Shown here: in pieces, positions 57,476-64,000 of the stretch
How the letters are laid out: each line of letters starts with the position of its first letter
Position numbering within the stretch: position 1 is the stretch's first letter
Assembly: GCF_026625705.1 (NCBI RefSeq)
Contig: NZ_CP113059.1
Coordinates: forward strand, 3,906,001-3,970,000
From: Pedobacter sp. SL55
GTDB taxonomy: Bacteria > Bacteroidota > Bacteroidia > Sphingobacteriales > Sphingobacteriaceae
Length of the DNA: 64,000 nt
Direction of reading: 5' to 3'
Translations under genes and position numbers: made by a program
The notes under the pieces: model-generated
Database searches by the model: none
What the model saw: the letters and a program-made list of their open reading frames with translations, nothing else
What the model was told of the DNA's origin: nothing

Positions 57476-60076
57476 ATGAGCAAGGTATTAAAACCCTTCA
57501 CTATAATCCCCTCTGAACTTTATGTAAAAAGGGATGCAGATAGACAAGTAGAAAGCATAATTGAAGATATGGGAAGGCCTGGTTATGTACTCGTCTCGAG
57601 GCAAATGGGCAAGACTAATCTTTTATTAAATGCTAAACGAAATTTAGAAACTAATGCGGATGTTTTTATTTATATAGACTTATCTAATCCTTTCGAGAGC
57701 CTTTCTGATTGTTTTGAAAACATAATAGATACTGCTTTAGAAATTAATAGCTCCAGATTTAGTTCTCTCCATGAAAAGGTATTGGAGCAAAGAGGCAATT
57801 CAAAACATATTCCAGCTCATAAACGCCATTTAAATGAACTTAGAATGGTACTTGATTCAATCCCTGGAAAATTAATAATTATTTTGGATGAAATCGATGC
57901 ACTTACGAAAACCAATTATTCAGATCAGATTTTCGCGCAAATCAGAAGTATTTATTTCTCTCGAGTAAATTATCCTGAATTAGCTCGCTTATCTTATATA
58001 CTTTCTGGGGTTGTTGAACCCAAGGAAATCATTAAAGATCCTAAAATTTCACCGTTTAATATTGGCCAAAAAATTTATCTTAATGATTTTTCGTTTGAAG
58101 AATTTCGATTGTTTTTAAAACAAGCAAAACTAAATTTAGATGAAGAAATAATACAAAGAATTTTTTATTGGACTAGTGGTAACCCACGTATAACTTGGGA
58201 CCTTTGTAGTGAAATTGAAGATCAATTAAATAGTGTTGGTACCAGTATAGATGGTGTAGATAAAATAGTTAGAAACTTATACTTAACGACATATGAACAG
58301 CCACCTATCGACAACATTCGAGAATTAGCCAAGAACGACCGGGAAATAAGGAATGCTCTTATTGAACTTTTTTTTAATAAGGCGCAAACTATTTCAGATA
58401 AAACGAAAAGCAAATTATATCTCTCTGGTATTATTAACTATGAAGAGTCAAAAATTGTTATTAAGAATAAGATTATTCAGGAAAGTGTAAGTTTAGACTG
58501 GATTAAATCATTGCAAAATGAAGAGAACGATCTTATTGTACAGGCTCAGGAGTTTTATAATAAGCAGAATTTCCAAGAAACACTAAATTATTTTAAACTA
58601 TATCTTGAAGAAAATGAATTTGATGATGAGATAAAGAATGTTTATTATTATCAAATGGGGTATTCAGCTTACCGTCTGGCAGAGTTTGGTGAAGCGCTCA
58701 AGTATTTATCTGAGACTAACTTTGAAATTGTAGATAATGCAAAGATGTTCTATACGGTTTTGCATCTTAAGTCGATCCTTCAACATTATCTAGGCGATTT
58801 AGATTCTTGCTTAACCAATCTAAAAATAATCATTGATAGTGGTCGTACCGATGAAATTTATATTAGATCCTTATTAAACTACTGTACTTTTTCATTAGAC
58901 ACTGGAGATAGTTTAAAAGAACAGCAAGCATACGAAATTTATGAGGACATATTGAGCGGAAACAAAATATCTTCATCCAAACTAAGTGAAAAATCTAAAG
59001 CCGAGATCTTTTCAATTGCATATTTTAACCTTGCACAAATACAGTTTAAAACTGGCAAATTGTCGTTAGCAATTGAAAATTATGAAAGGGCCATTGAGAA
59101 TTCAAGTGAAAGTGCAAAACCTGTAATAAAGTTAAAACTATCAAAAATAGTTGAAAAGGAAGTATTGGCTTTAGAATTAATAAATGACGTGATTTCATAC
59201 GTCCTTGAAGAAGACAAGCCAATATTTGAGTTCGACCCCGAAGACCCAACTCGTTTTAGCATAAATGATTTCAGAGATTTAGCTTTGTTTACTTTTATAA
59301 ACCATGATAATCTTTTTAGAAAATTATTACCTAAAATTAAACTAGTTGGAGCAACAGATGCCTCATTGATGTTATATGATTTTGGTTTATCGTTAACAAA
59401 TTCGAAAGAAAGCCTGCCCTTAGCACATTCTTTCTTTGATAAACTTTATAAATTGACCAAACGAGACCCAATATTTAAAACTCTATCCGTTACTCAATCT
59501 GCAATATTGAAAGCTCTAGCCTATTCTGAGGATGATGAATCTAATTTGAATAATCATATTGAATACCTTAATTTAATTGTAGTGGAAAGATTCCATCAAC
59601 TGGACTTTTTAGATATGGAAATATTTGTCAATGCTATTCAAGGACTTCATAAGCAGAATCGTTACGATGAGGCTCTCTATTATGCACAACTCGTCAACGC
59701 GTTAAAAACTTATGTCGCTAAGGAAGTTTGGATAAACTATTTTCCAATTTATCATCTGGAGCTAATTATTTATGCTTACAAAAACGATAGGCCAAATGTG
59801 TTTAGACGAGCCAAGGAAATCTTGGCACTTTCCGAGGACAGTGGCGTTATAAATCAGCAGAGCAACTTTCTACCGAAATTTATGCTAGATAAAATTATTC
59901 ATGATGCAACAACAATTGTTTTCCCGTCAATTCCGGAACTATCAAAAGTAAAAACTCCGTCCTATTCGAAAAACGGATTAGTTAAAGTTCGTTATACCAA
60001 TGGAAGAATGGTCACTGAGAAGTTTAAACGATTGGAAAAAGATATTAATTCAGGAAAATGTGTTGTAATCAATTAA
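57476..60076 (+). CDS. AAA-like ATPase with tetratricopeptide repeats
   Basis: The 866-residue protein starts with an AAA_35-like ATPase: Walker A SRQMGKT (residues 41-47), Walker B KLIIILDEID (132-141), sensor-like LSYILSGVVEP, then a winged-helix segment. From about residue 340 onward it is built of TPR-like helices (EAQEFYNKQNFQETLNYFK-type, and AIENYERAIENSSESAK). A short basic C-terminal tail (VKVRYTNGRMVTEKFKRLEK) may be a small beta domain. AAA-TPR proteins of this sort act as STAND-like sensors that oligomerise on a trigger. Paired with the phosphorylase-NTPase, it may be the sensor or regulator. The sensed molecule is unknown. Confidence 0.83.
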   Translation: MSKVLKPFTIIPSELYVKRDADRQVESIIEDMGRPGYVLVSRQMGKTNLLLNAKRNLETNADVFIYIDLSNPFESLSDCFENIIDTALEINSSRFSSLHEKVLEQRGNSKHIPAHKRHLNELRMVLDSIPGKLIIILDEIDALTKTNYSDQIFAQIRSIYFSRVNYPELARLSYILSGVVEPKEIIKDPKISPFNIGQKIYLNDFSFEEFRLFLKQAKLNLDEEIIQRIFYWTSGNPRITWDLCSEIEDQLNSVGTSIDGVDKIVRNLYLTTYEQPPIDNIRELAKNDREIRNALIELFFNKAQTISDKTKSKLYLSGIINYEESKIVIKNKIIQESVSLDWIKSLQNEENDLIVQAQEFYNKQNFQETLNYFKLYLEENEFDDEIKNVYYYQMGYSAYRLAEFGEALKYLSETNFEIVDNAKMFYTVLHLKSILQHYLGDLDSCLTNLKIIIDSGRTDEIYIRSLLNYCTFSLDTGDSLKEQQAYEIYEDILSGNKISSSKLSEKSKAEIFSIAYFNLAQIQFKTGKLSLAIENYERAIENSSESAKPVIKLKLSKIVEKEVLALELINDVISYVLEEDKPIFEFDPEDPTRFSINDFRDLALFTFINHDNLFRKLLPKIKLVGATDASLMLYDFGLSLTNSKESLPLAHSFFDKLYKLTKRDPIFKTLSVTQSAILKALAYSEDDESNLNNHIEYLNLIVVERFHQLDFLDMEIFVNAIQGLHKQNRYDEALYYAQLVNALKTYVAKEVWINYFPIYHLELIIYAYKNDRPNVFRRAKEILALSEDSGVINQQSNFLPKFMLDKIIHDATTIVFPSIPELSKVKTPSYSKNGLVKVRYTNGRMVTEKFKRLEKDINSGKCVVIN

Positions 60077-60324
60077 ATTCAATAAGATTTTATCATGAAA
60101 ATGATAGCATTGCCAGTGATATTTCTGAATGAAATCTTTGTGCTAGGCTCTCTATTTACATAACTAAAAATTTTGGAAAGATAATCTAAGAGCTTACTAA
60201 GCTGATATCGAAAGCAAGGGGGACTAGTTACTGTAATTTTACCTACTTGGAGAGTTACCAGAAATTATAAAAGAGATTCTTAAAAAAATTCCTAATAATC
60301 TTTCTAGCTTTTTGCTATTAAAAG

Positions 60325-60353
60325 ACACGGTAGCATCGAGTTGCTAACCGTGT
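60325..60353 (-). terminator. Terminator-like hairpin
   Basis: ACACGGTAGCA (60325-60335) pairs with TGCTAACCGTGT (60342-60353) with a single bulge. It is followed on the minus strand by a short T-run, downstream of the gene at 60374-61165. The remaining 250 bp of the 60077-60373 gap contain nothing I recognise. Confidence 0.6.
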
Positions 60354-60373
60354 TTGACTTAATTGTTAACCAT

Positions 60374-61165
60374 TCAATTGGCATTTTCCGCTTCATCATC
60401 AGCTTGAGCTGCCAACTGGATAACGTAACCAACCAAAAAAGCATCAATTAACGATAAGGCATAGTCCTTGCTAATTGGTAACATATCCGGTCTTAAAAGT
60501 TGTTCGTCAATGTATTTCCCAGCATCCCATAATTTGCGTGTTTGCTCAGGATGTTCGGGTTCAATACGATTAAAAATACGCTCGAATGACCACTGAGCTT
60601 CTTTGATAAATTCTTCCCTGTACTCTTCACATATAGGGAGCGAAATGATTTGTTCGGTACATTCGTCAGGGTCGCTCGACATTGGTTCATCATTTTCCCA
60701 TTCAATTTCATCTTCATCGTCTCTTGTCAGTCGATAATCTTCGTAATGAACGTCTTCTTGCCATTTTAAAAATCCTTCATTAAAGATTTGTACTTTAAAA
60801 TCATCATCAAGCCTTACGTCATTCTCTGTTTCGATATTTGTGATATATTGATCCCAGTCACGCACTTCACACTTGTCCATGTTAGTGTACAATAGCACTG
60901 ATAATTCAACTTTGGCTGGTGATGCCTTTAATAAGTCAGTCCATTTTTCCAGTCCGCATAATTTCGCAATCACATGCTGGGCATTTCCCAACTTGAACTT
61001 TTCTTCATTAATCTCGAAGTCATCTACGAGCAGTTCAATCTTGAAAAACTTTGGATCATACTGGTAAACTTTACGCTGCAGTTTGGGATCAAATGAAGAA
61101 GTTTGGGTTTTGAAATCTTTGTAAAGATTTTTTGCTTGGAGTTTTAAGTACTCAATAGGTGTCAT
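60374..61165 (-). CDS. Uncharacterised protein with N-terminal glyoxalase-related-like domain
   Basis: The first 75 residues follow the pattern LKLQAKNLYKDFKTQ...AQHVIAKLCGLEKWTDLLKAS, which I associate with an N-terminal domain labelled glyoxalase-related, often added to unrelated proteins. The rest (about 190 residues) is acidic (RDDEDEIEWENDEPMSSD) and helical and is not recognised. No signal peptide. It lies alone between the STAND-like operon and the recombinase pair. No function is assigned. Confidence 0.7.
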   Translation of the reverse strand: MTPIEYLKLQAKNLYKDFKTQTSSFDPKLQRKVYQYDPKFFKIELLVDDFEINEEKFKLGNAQHVIAKLCGLEKWTDLLKASPAKVELSVLLYTNMDKCEVRDWDQYITNIETENDVRLDDDFKVQIFNEGFLKWQEDVHYEDYRLTRDDEDEIEWENDEPMSSDPDECTEQIISLPICEEYREEFIKEAQWSFERIFNRIEPEHPEQTRKLWDAGKYIDEQLLRPDMLPISKDYALSLIDAFLVGYVIQLAAQADDEAENAN

Positions 61166-61442
61166 AACACATTCCTGTTTAGACCCACTTTATTATCCTA
61201 TGTATTTGCGTTCGTAATCTTGGTTGGATAATAAGCAGGCAGGTTTGCATTATTAAACAATTAATTGGCTGAATATTTCTTTGCACGAACGGGCTAGCTT
61301 GCCAAAAGCTTATGCAATAATAAAAATTAAATTTTTCATTGTCAATAGTTAAAGAGCATCTTCCGTCATTAGGGATATACCAAAATTACTCATTATAACC
61401 AACCCTCAATTTTCATAATTGTTCCTTTAACTCCATATTCAG

Positions 61443-61604
61443 ATGAGGAACACATTAAATCGAGAGAGAAATATCACACCAGAAAAAGCAATGGAAATCT
61501 TATTAAAGAATGGTATAAGTATAGATAAAAAAGATGCCGAAGAGATGCTCGAACTGATGTATTTTATTGCTAAATTGATTGTCGATCAAAACTTTAAGAA
61601 ATGA
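61443..61604 (+). CDS. Small protein coupled to the recombinase
   Basis: The 53-residue frame starts MRNTLNRERNITPEKAMEI and ends LIVDQNFKK, highly charged and helical. Its stop overlaps the recombinase start as ATGA, so it is translationally coupled. Small genes in this position are common before large serine recombinases of Bacteroidota elements, possibly as directionality or accessory factors, which is inference. The 277 bp upstream (61166-61442) hold no other gene that I see. Confidence 0.75.
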   Translation: MRNTLNRERNITPEKAMEILLKNGISIDKKDAEEMLELMYFIAKLIVDQNFKK

Positions 61605-63208
61605 AAATTGCCGATTTATACATAAGAGTAAGCACTGACGAACAGGCCGACAAGGGATATTCTCAACGTGACCAAGAAGAAAGACTAAGGAAGTATTGCC
61701 AAACTGGGCACATTACCGTAAGAAAGGTAATCTATGAAGACCATTCTGCAAAAACTTTCCATCGGCCAGCTTGGGAAAAGTTATTAACCTTATTGCGTAA
61801 ACAAAAGAACAAATCCGACTTGGTACTATTCACTAAATGGGACCGGTTCAGCCGTAATGCTCCTGATGCGTATAATATGATCAGTAAACTCAAATCATAC
61901 GGTGTCGAACCACAGGCAATAGAACAGCCACTAGATATGTCGGTTCCTGAGAACAAAATGATGCTTGCAATCTATCTCACGGCTCCAGAAATTGAGAATG
62001 ATAGAAGAGGGCTAAATACCTTTTATGGCATGAGAAGAGCAAGAAAAGAAGGCAGATGGCCTGGTCTTGCTCCTGTTGGCTACGTTAACCTGACATCGGA
62101 AAACGGAAGAAAATATATCGCTCCAGATGGCGAACAGGCAAAATTGATGGAGTGGGCGTTCAAGGAAATTGCCAAGGAAAAATATTCTAGCGAACAGATA
62201 TTCAATAAAGCAGTTGAAAATGGCTTGATTTGTAGTAAGAATAATTTTCTTCGTTGTATTCGAAACCCAATCTATTGCGGAGAGATTCTTGTCCCCAAAT
62301 ATAAAGATGAAGAAGTCCGATTGGTAAGAGGGCTACATCAACCTATAATTTCGGCTTCGTTATTCTTTGATGTACAAGATATACTAGATGGTAAAAAAAG
62401 AACCATCAAGACGAAGATTCTTTCTGATGATAATCTTCCATTAAAAGGTTTTCTCGCATGTTCCCGTTGTGATCGAACACTCTGTGGAAGTGCTTCCAAA
62501 GGAAGGAACAATTACTATTATTATTACCACTGCTCATCTAAATGTGGATGCAGGTACAAAGCAGAATTAGTCAATAAACAGTTTGTTCAATTTTTGGATG
62601 ACTATAGCTTAAATGCAAAAACTGCCGAGTTATTCAAAATGGTTATTTTGGATGAATACGCAAGTGATACCTTGGAAAACAAAGAATATAAAACCTATCT
62701 GGCCAAACAGCTTACAGAAAACAACAATAAGCTTACAAGGGCAAGAGAACTATTGTTATTAGGTGATATTGATGGAAACGATTACAAAACCTTAAAACTG
62801 GAATGTGAGGAGAATATCGTAAGAACGGAGGCAAAATTAGAAGAAATCACGAAAATGAAATATACAATAGCACAGTTAGAGCCAATCCTAAATGACGCGA
62901 TTTTCACGTTAACTCGGTTATTTCCAATTTTCACCAAATCGGCCATTAATGATAAGAGAAGGCTGATTGGTTCGATGTTCCCCGAAAAATTCGATTTTGA
63001 AAGCCTACAACATCGAACCGCTTTAGTGAGTGAAACATTTCAACGTATCTACTTGATAAACAAGAAATTAGAAGGCAATAAAAAAGGGCAAAAGACTGTT
63101 AAAAATCTTTTGCCCCGTTACGGGTGGCTGATGGGGCTCGAACCCACGACCCTCGGCACCACAAACCAATACTCTAACCAACTGAGCTACAGCCACCGTG
63201 TTTTTTAG
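61601..63208 (+). CDS. Large serine recombinase
   Basis: The 535-residue protein has a resolvase N-terminal domain with catalytic Ser11 (YIRVSTDEQADKG) and the arginines in FTKWDRFSRNAPD. Next come a recombinase domain (EGRWPGLAPVGYVN), a zinc ribbon (LACSRCDRTLCGSA, HCSSKCGCRYK) and a coiled coil (KQLTENNNKLTRARELLLLG). It integrates and excises the element. Its last 36 or so codons, from GWLMGLEP onward, lie inside the minus-strand tRNA-His gene, so the C-terminus depends on the insertion site. The natural end is probably nearer KTVKNLLPRYG. It is the intact homologue of the remnant at 48604-49203. Confidence 0.93.
   Translation: MKIADLYIRVSTDEQADKGYSQRDQEERLRKYCQTGHITVRKVIYEDHSAKTFHRPAWEKLLTLLRKQKNKSDLVLFTKWDRFSRNAPDAYNMISKLKSYGVEPQAIEQPLDMSVPENKMMLAIYLTAPEIENDRRGLNTFYGMRRARKEGRWPGLAPVGYVNLTSENGRKYIAPDGEQAKLMEWAFKEIAKEKYSSEQIFNKAVENGLICSKNNFLRCIRNPIYCGEILVPKYKDEEVRLVRGLHQPIISASLFFDVQDILDGKKRTIKTKILSDDNLPLKGFLACSRCDRTLCGSASKGRNNYYYYYHCSSKCGCRYKAELVNKQFVQFLDDYSLNAKTAELFKMVILDEYASDTLENKEYKTYLAKQLTENNNKLTRARELLLLGDIDGNDYKTLKLECEENIVRTEAKLEEITKMKYTIAQLEPILNDAIFTLTRLFPIFTKSAINDKRRLIGSMFPEKFDFESLQHRTALVSETFQRIYLINKKLEGNKKGQKTVKNLLPRYGWLMGLEPTTLGTTNQYSNQLSYSHRVF
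63086..63115 (-). terminator. Terminator hairpin following tRNA-His
   Basis: GGGCAAAAGA (63086-63095) and TCTTTTGCCC (63106-63115) form a perfect stem. On the minus strand a T-run follows, so the hairpin, which lies inside the recombinase gene, ends the tRNA-His transcript. Confidence 0.75.
63113..63125 (+). repeat. 13-bp direct repeat, right copy (candidate att)
   Basis: CCCCGTTACGGGT, identical to 49218-49230. Its last bases are the 3' end of tRNA-His. Confidence 0.6.
63123..63197 (-). tRNA. tRNA-His (GUG)
   Basis: The minus strand folds into a cloverleaf: acceptor arms GTGGCTG and CAGCCAC, D arm GCTC/GAGT, anticodon arm TTGGT-TTGTGGT-GCCGA with anticodon GTG, T arm GTGGG-TTCGAGC-CCCAT. 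The extra 5' G opposite discriminator C73 is the histidine identity element, encoded here. CCA is not encoded. It lies at the end of the mobile region, the usual target for integrative elements. Confidence 0.93.
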
Positions 63209-63776
63209 TGTCACAAAAGTACAACTTTATATATTCAAATCAAATATTTTTGAGATTGCTCTAATAAAAAATATGCAATTCGTTATTTTTCAAATATTTA
63301 ATTTTAAAAAAATATGCTCTGAAGTTTATCGACAATTATTGTTAAACACTTCATTTCTGTTTTTGCTTTCATTTTTAGCTTGCATTAATGACAAGTTATT
63401 TCAGAACAAGACGGCTTTTTTATTCCTATTTTCTATAGCATTTTAAAATTAGGGAAGTTGAAAGAGGATTTTGACACTGCCATACCTATGACGTGATAGA
63501 ACCATAACCAAATTATCTCCTTATTACATGACAAACAGCTCCGCATGATAAACTACAATCTATGAACCTTTCTCAACCAAAAGAGCACCACGTATATTGA
63601 ACGCAGCATCAAAGAACTTACCATTTCTCATTTAGACTTCGAGCTTCTTGTTGTCGGCAATTTTGGCATACAGAAAAAAAAGTAGCAAAAGGTAGTAATA
63701 AAATGTTTGGTTGTCTTTATCACTTTAAAGTGCCGCAATGCATTATTAACATTAAAACCTAAACCAACCAAACACG
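63209..63776. other. Intergenic stretch, no gene recognised
   Basis: 568 bp of AT-rich sequence between tRNA-His and the next gene. A short open frame near 63198-63446 is rich in Phe, Leu and Ile and is judged spurious. No RNA gene or repeat was seen, and no clear TAnnTTTG promoter was found for the gene at 63777. Confidence 0.5.
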
Positions 63777-64000
63777 ATGAGAAAAATTTTACCTTTTTTT
63801 ATTACTTGTCTCTTATTAATTTCCGGCCAAATTAAAGCCGAAATCTGGTATGTTAGCCCAGGTGGCTCGGGTAACGGGAAAACCAGCTGGGCAAATGCCT
63901 CAGGAAACCTTCAAAACGTAATCGATGCAGCTCAAAGTGGCGACGAGATATGGGTAGCACAAGGCACTTATATACCGACAATAAAGGCTGGAAACGGAAC
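63777..64000 (+). CDS. Secreted beta-helix-like surface protein (partial)
   Basis: Only the first 74 residues are in the window. A signal peptide ([18 protein letters not shown]) leads into [18 protein letters not shown] and [20 protein letters not shown]. This is the typical start of large Bacteroidota surface proteins with a parallel beta-helix and often a type IX sorting domain. The size and C-terminus are unknown. Confidence 0.75.
   Translation, partial: MRKILPFFITCLLLISGQIKAEIWYVSPGGSGNGKTSWANASGNLQNVIDAAQSGDEIWVAQGTYIPTIKAGNG

Noticed and set aside
63198..63446. An 82-residue open frame after tRNA-His
   Set aside because: Low-complexity Phe/Leu/Ile composition in AT-rich DNA, starts inside the tRNA end, no recognisable motif or neighbour.
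1..64000. CRISPR arrays, rRNA genes or riboswitches
   Set aside because: No regularly spaced direct repeats, rRNA sequence or recognisable riboswitch core was seen on either strand by eye. A covariance-model search could still find weak ones.

Overview
The window comes from the chromosome of a Bacteroidota bacterium, most likely in the family Sphingobacteriaceae (Pedobacter-like). The signs are a SusC/SusD pair, PorP/SprF proteins with type IX secretion style PKD proteins, TAnnTTTG promoters, BtgA/BfmA-type mobilisation genes and low GC. The species call is inference; no marker gene was compared.

Layout. 1-8.3 kb: a glycan uptake locus (surface beta-helix lipoprotein, SusD, SusC) divergent from a LacI regulator. 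8.3-10.4 kb: mscL and rpoN. 10.4-19.5 kb: a tandem duplication of a two-gene module, a giant PKD surface protein plus a PorP/SprF partner. 19.6-26.9 kb: a signalling locus with an E1-like/nitroreductase fusion, a GNAT-like enzyme, a 7TM histidine kinase, a receiver-kinase hybrid and two receivers. 26.9-28.0 kb: a small cassette-like block beside a 130-nt attC-like folded repeat; one of its genes is broken by the 88-bp tail of an IS3 element. 28-42 kb: mostly housekeeping genes (DUF2339/DUF3999 pair, RNA methyltransferase, guaA, a TPR histidine kinase, dCMP deaminase, two sugar permeases). 42.2-48.4 kb: a LysE exporter, then a redox operon (ankyrin protein, DUF2271 protein, PepSY flavoprotein reductase, ApbE) that looks like a protein-flavinylation system.

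48.6-63.2 kb is a mosaic mobile region. It starts with a decayed serine recombinase and ends with an intact one whose reading frame runs into a tRNA-His gene. The two recombinase ends carry the same 13-bp sequence. Between them lie a PD-(D/E)XK-like nuclease with a zinc ribbon protein, a truncated DUF5677 gene, a complete IS3-family element, a truncated TraG/VirD4 coupling protein, a relaxase, a BtgA-like protein, and a two-gene operon of nucleoside phosphorylase-NTPase plus AAA ATPase-TPR. That operon has the architecture of STAND-type conflict systems and is the best candidate here for an undescribed defence system. A secreted beta-helix-like protein starts at the right edge.

At least six otherwise well-conserved genes (susD, mscL, one PKD protein, the PepSY reductase, the relaxase, the phosphorylase-NTPase) are interrupted by single-base shifts, several at or beside homopolymers. 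These are more likely assembly errors than true pseudogenes, and the calls below are joined across them.
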